9,132 bases of DNA from Savagea sp. (GCA_030152585.1 JASLJC010000001.1:1-9132), one strand, 5' to 3'; counted from the first letter of the stretch, positions 1 through 5,962 are shown. Program-made: numbers and translations. The notes: generated by a model from the sequence alone, not told the origin.

Positions 1-413
1 TGATCAAATTTTTCAGACGCTTCGTATAAACTTTGAATAATACGCAAATCATCAATCGACGCATTAACGGGTGAACGTTCTCCCTTTTGGATTTCCCATG
101 AAATAGTAGACGTCGGTAATAAAAATTGCTCACGTAACACACGATACGACGTCTCATAAGCACACGGTGCTTCTCTTCTTACGAGATACGTCATCCATAA
201 ACCGAGTGATTCCGACAAAAACTGTCCTTTTTCAGCTTGATCGTTTGTTTCAATTTTGCCGTCTTTTTCTAATGTCGTTTGTATAAATCGTTCAATCGGT
301 GTTTTTCCTTCTTCTTGCTCACATTGAAACGGACGTTCAAAATATCGAAAAACATTGTATAAACCGACCAATAAAACGACGACGACGACACAAATCATCA
401 TTCGTTTTTTCAA
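1..413 (-). CDS. Membrane-anchored glycosyl hydrolase family 8-like protein, 5' part only
   Basis: The first 137 codons of a gene that runs off the left edge of the window. I chose a TTG start at 411-413 because a strong site (AAAGGAGGG on the minus strand, 419-427) lies 6 nt upstream; the in-frame ATG pair at codons 5-6 is too far from it. The N-terminus is KKR-rich, followed by one hydrophobic helix (about residues 6-19), so the protein is probably anchored with its body outside the cell. The segments LSESLGLWM (66-74) and ISWEI...NASIDDLRIIQSLYEA (104-132) resemble the start of the GH8 (alpha/alpha)6 barrel. In that family the Glu of the SE motif, here Glu68, is the proton donor. GH8 enzymes cut beta-1,4-linked glucans, chitosan, xylan or exopolysaccharides; the substrate cannot be told from this part. 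The family call rests on remembered motifs and the C-terminal catalytic residues are not visible. An upstream promoter is not clear. Confidence 0.6.
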   Translation of the reverse strand, partial: MKKRMMICVVVVVLLVGLYNVFRYFERPFQCEQEEGKTPIERFIQTTLEKDGKIETNDQAEKGQFLSESLGLWMTYLVRREAPCAYETSYRVLREQFLLPTSTISWEIQKGERSPVNASIDDLRIIQSLYEASEKFD

Positions 414-483
414 CGATTTCCCTCCTTTGTCTTTCTTTCTATTGCTAGCATACAATAAATAAAAGGAAGGAACGAATTTCCAT

Positions 484-535
484 ATAAAAAAGCTATTTTC
501 CTCAATTTTTTAAACAAAATTAAGAAAAATAGCTT
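484..535 (-). terminator. Rho-independent terminator after the zinc-ribbon gene
   Basis: Two 20-nt arms at 490-509 and 516-535 enclose a 6-nt loop and are followed on the minus strand by TTTTTATATG. In minus-strand RNA all 20 positions pair, two as G-U. In plus-strand RNA those two positions would be A-C mismatches, so the hairpin favours the minus-strand transcript. It starts 7 nt after the stop codon of the gene at 543-737 and separates it from the GH8-like gene. Confidence 0.85.
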
Positions 536-542
536 ATCGTTT

Positions 543-737
543 TTAATAAGGCGGTGGGGACCAACACTCACAACTCGGTGCATCACTTTCGCACTTTGAA
601 CAACTTAACGGCTCATACCCATAATAGGCATACCCACAACTATTACAATAATACACGTCAATTGTTCGGCCATCATCCGTTACGATTTGTTCGTGACGTG
701 TCGGTGATGTTGAAACGTTTTCTACTTTTTCAGTCAT
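543..737 (-). CDS. Small six-cysteine zinc-ribbon protein (64 aa)
   Basis: A 64-residue protein with a good ribosome binding site (AAAGGAGGG, about 6 nt before the ATG). Its centre has the pattern CxxC-x11-CxxC (Cys31, Cys34, Cys46, Cys49) with CGYAYYG and PLSCSKC. This resembles the rubredoxin-like metal knuckle at the C-terminus of rubrerythrins and other zinc ribbons. Two more cysteines form a CEC motif at 56-58, and the chain ends in SPPPY. The first 28 residues are polar with no signal peptide or membrane segment, so it is probably cytoplasmic. The likely ligand is Zn or Fe bound by four Cys; this is inferred from spacing. It follows the nitroreductase gene by 58 nt with no terminator between them, so the two are probably co-transcribed. 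I do not recognise a named family. Confidence 0.8.
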   Translation of the reverse strand: MTEKVENVSTSPTRHEQIVTDDGRTIDVYYCNSCGYAYYGYEPLSCSKCESDAPSCECWSPPPY

Positions 738-795
738 CGTATCCCTCCTTTTCCTCTATACTCCTATCGGTATAAAGAAAATGCAACGATTCCGC

Positions 796-1413
796 TCATA
801 ATAAAATATCTTGTACAGGGAAACGAACCGTTGGGTGAGGAGATGATCGACGTTTTCCTAATGCAATCATCACAACCGGTTCATATCGCTCCTCTAAATC
901 GAATAACTGTTGGTATGCATGACGGTCGAACCCTCCCATAATACAAGAATCAATTCCTTTCGATTGCGCAAGTAAAACGATAGACATTGAAAATAAACCT
1001 GTATCAAAATGCGCTATTTCGCGCACATCTTGTCGATTTTTCGTCGCATAATAACGACGATCATTTTCTAATTTTTGTTGGAACGTCTCTTCGTCAATAC
1101 TCTTTGTTTCATATAATTGACGGTTGACACGTTCGATATTTTCAGGTAATTGAACATCTGCACAAATCGTAACAAGCGCTGCTGCTTCCTCAACTTGAGG
1201 TTGATCTAATGCAATCGGACGAATTTTCGCTTTTTCAGCCTCATCTAAAACGACGTGTACTTTCCACGGCTGTAAGTTACTCGATGACGGCGTTTTCACT
1301 GCAACTTCCAACAACTGATGAATATCCATTTCTGTTAAATGAAAATTTGGATCAAATTGACGTGTTGCACGACGACTTTCCATAATATGTTCCATTGATC
1401 GATATTGTTCCAT
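796..1413 (-). CDS. Nitroreductase family FMN-dependent NAD(P)H oxidoreductase, YdgI-like
   Basis: A 205-residue protein of about the usual length for the nitroreductase fold. Family signatures are present in order: SRRATRQFDP (13-22) and TPSSSNLQPW (41-50), which contact the FMN phosphate and ring; IMGGFD (158-163); and a C-terminal strand ending ALGKRR (184-189). The arrangement resembles B. subtilis YdgI more than the longer NfsA/NfrA group. Members bind FMN as homodimers and reduce nitroaromatics, quinones or related electrophiles; the physiological substrate is not evident. The ATG at 1411-1413 follows AAAGGAGA at about 8 nt, which supports this start. It is divergent from the LOG-family gene across 91 nt and probably forms a two-gene unit with the zinc-ribbon gene downstream. 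No obvious odd residues. Confidence 0.9.
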   Translation of the reverse strand: MEQYRSMEHIMESRRATRQFDPNFHLTEMDIHQLLEVAVKTPSSSNLQPWKVHVVLDEAEKAKIRPIALDQPQVEEAAALVTICADVQLPENIERVNRQLYETKSIDEETFQQKLENDRRYYATKNRQDVREIAHFDTGLFSMSIVLLAQSKGIDSCIMGGFDRHAYQQLFDLEERYEPVVMIALGKRRSSPHPTVRFPVQDILL

Positions 1414-1470
1414 GTGACATCTCTCCTTTAAACTTAAAAATTCCCGATTCCCGATAATTTAAACGTATGG

Positions 1471-1476
1471 TACACT
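1471..1476 (+). promoter_or_regulatory. Extended -10 promoter of the LOG-family gene
   Basis: TACACT preceded by TGG gives a TGnTAnnnT extended -10, about 29 nt before the ATG at 1505. The matching -35 position (1448-1453, TTCCCG after a 17-nt spacer) is poor. The ribosome binding site AAAGGAA at 1491-1497 follows, 7 nt before the ATG. Confidence 0.4.
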
Positions 1477-1504
1477 TAAAAGAAAAGATTAAAGGAATGA
1501 TCAT

Positions 1505-2077
1505 ATGAATATTGCGGTCTATTGTGGTTCCCAACAAGGAAAAAATCCCGCTTACATGGAAGCAGCACGTCAACTCGGGACGTCGATTGCTACACGTGGT
1601 TACGGCCTCGTTTACGGCGGGGCAACGATCGGATTAATGGGAGAAGTTGCAAGAAGTGCTTTACGCGCAGGCGGTCACGTCACAGGTGTCATGCCCGATG
1701 TGCTCGTTGACCACGAAATTACATTACATGAAGCGAGCCTCGTCATTATGACGTCTACAATGCACGAACGAAAGCTCGAAATGTTTGATCGTTCTCAAGC
1801 ATTTATCGCATTACCTGGAGGAATTGGTACGTTAGAAGAATTGCTTGAAGTATGGACATGGCAAAAAATCAATATGCATGAAAAACCGATAGGACTTGTC
1901 AATACAGACGGTTACTACGATGCATTGCTCACTTTTTTAGACGAAATGGTCGAACGAGGGTTTTTAACGAAAGAAGCACGAAATACATTATTCGTTCACG
2001 ACAATATTTCTTCATTACTCGACGACATGACACCTTATATGAAAGATAAAACGACATTACGCGCACGAGAACAATAA
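1505..2077 (+). CDS. LOG-family nucleotide 5'-monophosphate phosphoribohydrolase, YvdD-like
   Basis: A 190-residue protein matching the usual length of the LONELY GUY (formerly 'lysine decarboxylase-like') family. The Rossmann-type start MNIAVYCGSQQG, the GLVYGGATIGLMG loop (34-46), MTSTMHERK (82-90) and PGGIGTLEE (104-112) are all present. Arg89 and Glu112 fall where the family places its catalytic Arg and Glu. Plant and bacterial LOG enzymes hydrolyse the N-glycosidic bond of cytokinin riboside or adenosine monophosphates, giving the free base and ribose 5-phosphate. In Bacillales the true role is unclear, and older 'lysine decarboxylase' annotations should be discounted. The start is supported by AAAGGAA 7 nt upstream. 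The gene is monocistronic: its own promoter precedes it and a terminator overlaps its stop codon. Confidence 0.93.
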   Translation: MNIAVYCGSQQGKNPAYMEAARQLGTSIATRGYGLVYGGATIGLMGEVARSALRAGGHVTGVMPDVLVDHEITLHEASLVIMTSTMHERKLEMFDRSQAFIALPGGIGTLEELLEVWTWQKINMHEKPIGLVNTDGYYDALLTFLDEMVERGFLTKEARNTLFVHDNISSLLDDMTPYMKDKTTLRAREQ

Positions 2078-2101
2078 AAGGAGCGGTAGCGCTCCTTTTT
2101 T
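2076..2101 (+). terminator. Rho-independent terminator of the LOG-family gene
   Basis: AAAAGGAGCG (2076-2085) pairs perfectly with CGCTCCTTTT (2090-2099) around a 4-nt loop GTAG, and the T run continues to 2101. The left arm begins inside the TAA stop codon (2075-2077). Confidence 0.9.
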
Positions 2102-2152
2102 CACGTCTATGTCAAATAAACCGTCATCTTTTTAAAACCTTTTCTACGCCTT

Positions 2153-2180
2153 TTGCGTCTATATGAACGGCATCAATACT
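2153..2180 (+). promoter_or_regulatory. Candidate promoter of the LCP gene
   Basis: TTGCGT (2153-2158), a 16-nt spacer and AATACT (2175-2180, 4 of 6 to the -10 consensus) lie 57 nt before the ATG at 2237. Downstream, GTTCA-TTTG-TGAAC (2195-2208) is a small inverted repeat in the leader. Both are weak signals. Confidence 0.25.
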
Positions 2181-2236
2181 AAACGGATTTTTTCGTTCAT
2201 TTGTGAACTAAATTTAAAGAGTAAGGAAGTTTCAAT

Positions 2237-3256
2237 ATGAAAAAATGGATATGGATCGTAAGCATTGCTATTTTAACTGTCATTGCAGCGACAAGTGCAT
2301 ATGCTTACAATCATTATAAAAAAACAGCTCAAAAAATATCAGTCGATTTTGAACAAGAACGCCCTCCTTTAACACCGATTACAGAACCTTTTAATGCATT
2401 GTTACTCGGAATTGGAGATCGACCAGGGGATCCGGGACGAGCAGATTCTGTTATTTTCGTTTCAGTGAATCCACAAACCGAATCAATTTTCACCTTCAAT
2501 TTACCAAGAGATATGTACGTTCCGATGGCGGGGAAAGATTTTTCTGATAAACTTAACCATTCGTTCGCTTACGGACGAACAGAAATGACATTACATACAG
2601 TAGAACAATATTTAGAAACACCGATTGATTACGTCGTACAGATTAATATGAACGGCTTACGACAAGTTGTAGATGCTTTCGGAGGAATTGAAGTAAACAA
2701 TCCGTTTGCTTTTGAACAGCGTGATGAAATCGGAACGACACGTTATACATACGACAAAGGACCCCTTCATTTAGACGGCGAACGTGCTTTACATTACGCA
2801 CGTATGCGAAAAATGGACCCAAAAGGTGACCTCGGACGAAACGAACGACAACGCGAAGTAATCCAAGCGATTTTAGAAAAAGCAGATACGCCGAAAACAT
2901 TGTTTAAAATTCCAGAACTTCTCGAAATTGTAGGAGATAATTTAAAAACGAATATTTCTGTAAAACAAATGACGTCGATGTTCCAAAATTATCAAGATAA
3001 ATGGCAACATTACGATATGGAAACATATGAAGTTGTCGGAGATGGCGAATTACGAAATCGAATTTATTACTATGTTGTAAGCGAAGAAGAAAAAGAACAT
3101 CTTCAGTCTATGATTGATGCTCATGCAAACGGTCTACCGCTTCCGAAAAAAGAAGAAGAAAGACAACAACGTGATCAAAACCTCGAACAACAAAATTATT
3201 TAGAACAACTTTGGGAAACAGAAGAACATATCGATACGACGAAAAACGAAAAATGA
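2237..3256 (+). CDS. LCP (LytR-CpsA-Psr) family cell-wall glycopolymer ligase
   Basis: A 339-residue protein with a short KK-initiated N-terminus, one membrane helix (about 4-23) and an extracellular LCP domain. Domain motifs in order: LLLGIGDRPGDPGRADSVIF (56-74), FNLPRDMYVP (87-96), DKLNHSFAYG (104-113), AFGGIEV (147-153) and the LDGERALHYARMR...GDLGRNERQ block (179-205). Arg68, Asp70, Arg91, Asp92, Asp198, Arg201 and Arg204 match conserved polar residues that bind the polyprenyl pyrophosphate head group and metal. Family members such as B. subtilis TagT, TagU and TagV transfer teichoic acid or other anionic glycopolymers from undecaprenyl carrier to peptidoglycan. The last 35 or so residues form a very charged, Glu/Gln/Lys-rich tail. 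The start follows TAAGGAAG. A single-gene unit with its own terminator. Which LCP paralogue it is cannot be decided here. Confidence 0.93.
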   Translation: MKKWIWIVSIAILTVIAATSAYAYNHYKKTAQKISVDFEQERPPLTPITEPFNALLLGIGDRPGDPGRADSVIFVSVNPQTESIFTFNLPRDMYVPMAGKDFSDKLNHSFAYGRTEMTLHTVEQYLETPIDYVVQINMNGLRQVVDAFGGIEVNNPFAFEQRDEIGTTRYTYDKGPLHLDGERALHYARMRKMDPKGDLGRNERQREVIQAILEKADTPKTLFKIPELLEIVGDNLKTNISVKQMTSMFQNYQDKWQHYDMETYEVVGDGELRNRIYYYVVSEEEKEHLQSMIDAHANGLPLPKKEEERQQRDQNLEQQNYLEQLWETEEHIDTTKNEK

Positions 3257-3262
3257 AACGTT

Positions 3263-3293
3263 AAAAAGAGCCTCCTGAATGGAGGCTCTTTTT
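3263..3293. terminator. Bidirectional terminator between LCP gene and lysine-rich gene
   Basis: A perfect 13-bp stem (3263-3275 with 3281-3293) with a 5-nt loop TGAAT. A tracts on the left and T tracts on the right make it work on both strands. It lies 6 nt after the LCP stop on the plus strand and 14 nt after the stop of the convergent gene at 3308-3463. Confidence 0.9.
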
Positions 3294-3307
3294 GAGTACA
3301 CATTTAC

Positions 3308-3463
3308 TTATTTTTTCTTTTTCTTGTTCGTTTTCTTTTTGTTCTTGTTGTTTTTCTTGTTTGCTTTTTTAGCAGCTTTCTTTTTCGCTTTTTTCTTTTC
3401 AGCTTTTTTTGCTTCTTGTTTCTTTAATTGTTTTTTCGTTAATTCTTTTTCTTTTTTAGCCAT
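3308..3463 (-). CDS. Lysine-rich small basic protein (51 aa), function unknown
   Basis: Starts MAKKEKELTKK and ends NKKKKK; 28 of 51 residues are Lys, with most of the rest Ala, Asn, Glu and Gln. There is no Cys, no aromatic residue and no signal peptide or membrane helix. I chose the ATG at 3461-3463 because AAAGGGGAG lies about 8 nt upstream; an in-frame ATG 42 nt further up (3503-3505) falls inside the palindrome and promoter and has no ribosome binding site. Lysine codons mix AAA and AAG, which limits poly-A runs and argues for selection on the protein. The composition is that of a nucleic-acid-binding or histone-tail-like protein, or of a disordered polycation; this is inference from charge only. 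The gene has a -10-like promoter with a palindrome and shares a terminator with the LCP gene. I do not recognise a family. Confidence 0.7.
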   Translation of the reverse strand: MAKKEKELTKKQLKKQEAKKAEKKKAKKKAAKKANKKNNKNKKKTNKKKKK

Positions 3464-3483
3464 TTTCAAATCTCCCCTTTTGT

Positions 3484-3512
3484 ATAATAGAATGCACATG
3501 TGCACTCTTCTA
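3484..3512 (-). promoter_or_regulatory. Promoter of the lysine-rich gene
   Basis: On the minus strand TATTAT (3484-3489, 5 of 6 to the -10 consensus) lies 20 nt before the ATG at 3463. The -35 position after a 17-nt spacer is TAGAAG (3507-3512), a poor match, so an activator may be needed or the TSS may differ. Confidence 0.4.
3489..3508. repeat. 20-bp near-perfect palindrome in the lysine-rich gene's promoter
   Basis: The core TGCACATGTGCA (3493-3504) is a perfect 12-bp palindrome. After one mismatch on each side the symmetry continues with AGA and TCT, giving 18 of 20 symmetric positions. It fills the spacer between the proposed -35 and -10 elements, a normal place for a repressor operator. 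I do not recognise the cognate regulator. Confidence 0.55.
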
Positions 3513-3573
3513 CTATCCAGTATACAGGTCTATTTTCCTAATAGCAACCACTTTCATCATTTTGTGGAACTTC

Positions 3574-3603
3574 TTGACAACTATTGTACTTTCTTGAGCT
3601 AAT
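3574..3603 (+). promoter_or_regulatory. Orphan candidate promoter in the intergenic region
   Basis: A perfect TTGACA (3574-3579), an 18-nt spacer and GCTAAT (3598-3603, 4 of 6) on the plus strand. No gene with a ribosome binding site lies downstream before the convergent permease. The rest of 3509-3716 holds nothing else I can support. Confidence 0.25.
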
Positions 3604-3716
3604 GGAAAATTTGATTCGGTATTTATGCGTCAAAATCGATTTTATAATTCTACACGATTTCATATGTATGTAAAACTCGCTTTCCACTTGATCTGGCATG
3701 CAGAATGACGTGTCTC

Positions 3717-3766
3717 AAAAAATAAAAAACCGAGTAACAGTTCGCTTGAAGTGAACGATTACTCGG
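3717..3766 (-). terminator. Rho-independent terminator of the purine permease gene
   Basis: The outer stem CCGAGTAA (3730-3737) pairs with TTACTCGG (3759-3766), and an inner GTTC/GAAC stem continues after a 2x2 internal loop. On the minus strand it is followed by TTTTTTATTTTTTG, a clear U run. It starts 14 nt after the permease stop. Confidence 0.9.
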
Positions 3767-3779
3767 TGATCTGAAACAA

Positions 3780-5066
3780 TTACGCGGGGAAGAAAATCAT
3801 TTGAAGCGCGAACACAATACCGAAGAAATAAATGATCGGATGTACTTCGCGTCCTTTTCCGCCGACTACTTTTAATAAAGGATACGTAATGAACCCAATG
3901 GCAATACCGGTTGCGATACTTGACGTAAGAGGCATCGTTAAAATGACTGCAAAAGTTGGAAATGCCTCATCAAATGTATTCCATTCAATACGTGTTAAAC
4001 TCGCCATCATATAACTTCCTACAATAATTAAAGCAGGTGCTGTAATCGCAGGTACAGCTGACACTGCTTCCACAATCGGTGAGAAAAATAGAGCGACGAA
4101 GAAAAATCCAGCGACGACGAGTGATGTTAACCCTGAACGTCCTCCCGCTGCGACGCCTGCTGATGACTCAACATATGCACTAGAAGGTGTAGAACCGAGT
4201 GATGCACCGACAGTTGAAGCGACTGCGTCTGCTGTAAGTGCAACGTGTGCTCGTGGCAATTTCCCATCTTTCATAAAACCACCTTGTTCTGCCACACCGA
4301 TCATCGTACCAGTCGTATCAAAAACGGTAATTAATAAAAAGGCAATAACGACAGCGTATAAACCATGTGTGAACACACCTGTAATATCCATATCAAAGAA
4401 GACAGGCATCGGTGGAAGTGATGCAACACCGTCTAGTTGTAACATTCCCATGAAATACGTAATAATTCCTGTTATAAACATTCCAAGGAAGAGTGCCCCT
4501 CGTACTTTTCGTGTAACGAGAATAAGTGTAATAAACAAACCGATAATCGCTACGGCAGTCGTCGGATTCGTTACGTCACCGAAAGCGACATACGTTCCTT
4601 CATTCGGTACGACGATTCCTGACATGCGAAGTCCTAAAAAAGCAACGAACAAACCGATACCTGCTGTAATTCCGACTTTTAATGGCTCGGGAATTGCTTC
4701 AATTAACATTTCACGGAATTTCGTAAACGTCAGCAATAAGAAAATAACACTTGCTAAAAACACAGCTCCCATAACCGTTTGGTAAGTAACACCGTGCGAA
4801 GCGACAGCTGTTGCAAAATATGCGTTCATTCCCATACCGGGAGCGATGGCGATTGGGTAATTTGCAAATAACGCCATAATCAGTGTACCGACAACTGCAG
4901 AAGCAATCGTCGCGATAAACACTTGGTCAAACGGAACACCTGCAGCTGATAATATCGCAGGGTTGACGACGATAATATACGCCATTGTGACAAATGTCGT
5001 AAGACCTGCAATTACTTCTGTCTTCGCATCTGTTTTCAATGCATCTAAACGAAAGAATTCTTTCAT
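3780..5066 (-). CDS. NCS2-family (AzgA-like) purine base permease, PbuG/PbuO type
   Basis: A 428-residue integral membrane protein with long hydrophobic stretches throughout, typical of the 14-helix NCS2 fold. Signature segments are GLTTFVTMAYIIVVNPAIL near the N-terminus, APGMGMNAYFA (from about 75), FDTTGTMIGVAEQ (249-261) and STPSSAYVESSAG...GGRSGLTS (292-315). These mark the AzgA branch (COG2252), whose members import hypoxanthine, guanine or adenine with protons; the exact base is not decidable. I chose the ATG at 5064-5066, giving MKEFFRLDAL, because AGAGGCG lies about 8 nt upstream and the product aligns with the family start. The ATG at 5097-5099 would add 11 residues and lacks a ribosome binding site. 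The gene is monocistronic, with its own terminator. A PurR-like half-site lies in its proposed promoter. Confidence 0.92.
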   Translation of the reverse strand: MKEFFRLDALKTDAKTEVIAGLTTFVTMAYIIVVNPAILSAAGVPFDQVFIATIASAVVGTLIMALFANYPIAIAPGMGMNAYFATAVASHGVTYQTVMGAVFLASVIFLLLTFTKFREMLIEAIPEPLKVGITAGIGLFVAFLGLRMSGIVVPNEGTYVAFGDVTNPTTAVAIIGLFITLILVTRKVRGALFLGMFITGIITYFMGMLQLDGVASLPPMPVFFDMDITGVFTHGLYAVVIAFLLITVFDTTGTMIGVAEQGGFMKDGKLPRAHVALTADAVASTVGASLGSTPSSAYVESSAGVAAGGRSGLTSLVVAGFFFVALFFSPIVEAVSAVPAITAPALIIVGSYMMASLTRIEWNTFDEAFPTFAVILTMPLTSSIATGIAIGFITYPLLKVVGGKGREVHPIIYFFGIVFALQMIFFPA

Positions 5067-5359
5067 AAATGAAACGCCTCTTTTTCTATTGATTTTCATA
5101 GTTCTGAATCACAAAAAATATCGTATCGAATCTTTCGGTAATATGCAATGAATTTCTTTATTTTTTTATGATTTTCTTCATTTTTTCTACTAAAAGCGAA
5201 GATTTATAAAAACTTTACTTTTCAACATTCGATTTTCCTTCATTTTTCTTCACTATTTTTAAGTTCACTCACTGTTCAGCATATAGCGACAACGAGCACT
5301 TCAACAACTTTCTTTTTAACTTCTGCAAAATCACTCTCTTTTTTATTTTCTCAGACACG
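5067..5359 (-). other. Upstream region of the permease gene, no coding sequence seen
   Basis: This A/T-rich stretch carries the proposed promoter and PurR-like site (5120-5148) and an imperfect direct repeat: GATTTT-CTTCATTTTTTCTAC at 5170-5190 and a diverged copy at 5231-5253, about 61 bp apart. The purine-riboswitch core (GTTTCTACC-type) is absent. A possible 21-codon GTG reading frame on the minus strand lacks a ribosome binding site. Confidence 0.5.
5120..5148 (-). promoter_or_regulatory. Candidate permease promoter with an embedded PurR-box-like half-site
   Basis: On the minus strand TTGCAT (5143-5148), a 17-nt spacer and TACGAT (5120-5125) form a moderate sigma-A-like promoter about 54 nt before the ATG. 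Within the spacer, ATTACCGAAAGAT (5130-5142) resembles the Bacillus PurBox AWWWCCGAACWWT, deviating at two of the 13 positions. PurR normally binds two inverted boxes; I did not find the partner at the usual 16-17 bp distance. Confidence 0.3.
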
Positions 5360-5419
5360 AAAAACACCTTTAAGTATTGTCATCGTACACAAATGTTCAT
5401 TTCACTTAAAGGTGTTTTT
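5360..5419 (-). terminator. Terminator of the riboflavin operon
   Basis: A perfect 16-bp stem (5360-5375 with 5404-5419) with A tract on one arm and T tract on the other, and an unusually long 28-nt loop. It lies 66 nt after the ribH stop, with no gene between, and also faces the permease upstream region, so it could act on both strands. Confidence 0.8.
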
Positions 5420-5485
5420 ATATTGATTCCGCATTTTTAGATCAAGCTATAATATTCGTTTTGAATGCAAGTAGTTTTCTTTCAC

Positions 5486-5947
5486 TCATTTCATTTGTTG
5501 AAGTAAATTTGCCATTTCAATCGCAGCTGTTGCAGCGTCCCAACCTTTATTTCCTGCTTTCGTTCCAGCACGTTCAATCGCTTGTTCGATCGTATCTGTC
5601 GTCAACACACCGAAAATGACTGGAATCCCTTCATCCATGTTCACTTTTCCGACTCCTTTTGTTACTTCTGCCGATACGTAGTCAAAATGTGGTGTCGATC
5701 CACGAATGACCGTACCGAGTGTAATGATTGCATCGTACTTTTTCATTTGTGCCATTTTTTGTGCTGCAATCGGAATTTCAAATGCACCAGGTACCCATGC
5801 AATGTCTACATCTTCTACGTTTACTCCGTGACGACGTAACGCATCTTGCGCGCCCCCGAGCAATTTACTCGTAATAAACTCATTAAAACGTCCTACTACA
5901 ATCCCTACTTTTAACCCTTCGCCTACTAAATGTCCTTCAAATACCAT
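5486..5947 (-). CDS. ribH: 6,7-dimethyl-8-ribityllumazine synthase
   Basis: A 153-residue protein, standard length for the lumazine synthase (beta subunit). It condenses 5-amino-6-ribitylaminouracil with 3,4-dihydroxy-2-butanone 4-phosphate in the cytoplasm. Active-site segments are VGRFNEF (18-24), PGAFEIP (53-59), GTVIRGSTPHFDYV (78-91) with the catalytic His87, FGVLTTDT (112-119), and Arg126 followed by AGTKAGNKG for phosphate binding. Bacillus enzymes form a 60-subunit shell that can enclose the alpha subunit; the same is likely here. The ATG follows AAAAAGGAGAG at about 6 nt. It lies 15 nt after ribBA and is the last gene of the operon; no ribT-like gene follows before the terminator. 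Confidence 0.98.
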   Translation of the reverse strand: MVFEGHLVGEGLKVGIVVGRFNEFITSKLLGGAQDALRRHGVNVEDVDIAWVPGAFEIPIAAQKMAQMKKYDAIITLGTVIRGSTPHFDYVSAEVTKGVGKVNMDEGIPVIFGVLTTDTIEQAIERAGTKAGNKGWDAATAAIEMANLLQQMK

Positions 5948-5962
5948 GATAATCTCTCCTTT

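Noticed and set aside
1352..1573. Minus-strand 73-codon frame spanning the nitroreductase-LOG gap
   Set aside because: It overlaps two well-supported genes out of frame and contains the nitroreductase promoter region and ribosome binding site.
1505..2077. Lysine decarboxylase annotation for the LOG-like protein
   Set aside because: The PGGxGTxxE and MHERK motifs define the LOG phosphoribohydrolase family; the decarboxylase name is a known historical misannotation and no PLP fold is present.
3279..3602. Plus-strand reading frame rich in Phe and Leu opposite the lysine-rich gene
   Set aside because: It is the reverse complement of lysine codons, starts inside the LCP terminator, and has no ribosome binding site; the minus-strand frame has all the gene signals.
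3602..3673. 23-codon plus-strand frame starting ATGGAAAATTTG after the orphan promoter
   Set aside because: No ribosome binding site, no recognisable product, and too short to support alone.
5067..5099. Upstream in-frame ATG start giving an 11-residue longer permease
   Set aside because: It lacks a ribosome binding site, whereas the ATG at 5064-5066 has one and matches the family N-terminus.
5067..5360. Possible purine riboswitch upstream of the permease gene
   Set aside because: The conserved aptamer core (GTTTCTACC and CCGTAAA-type segments) is absent on the minus strand.
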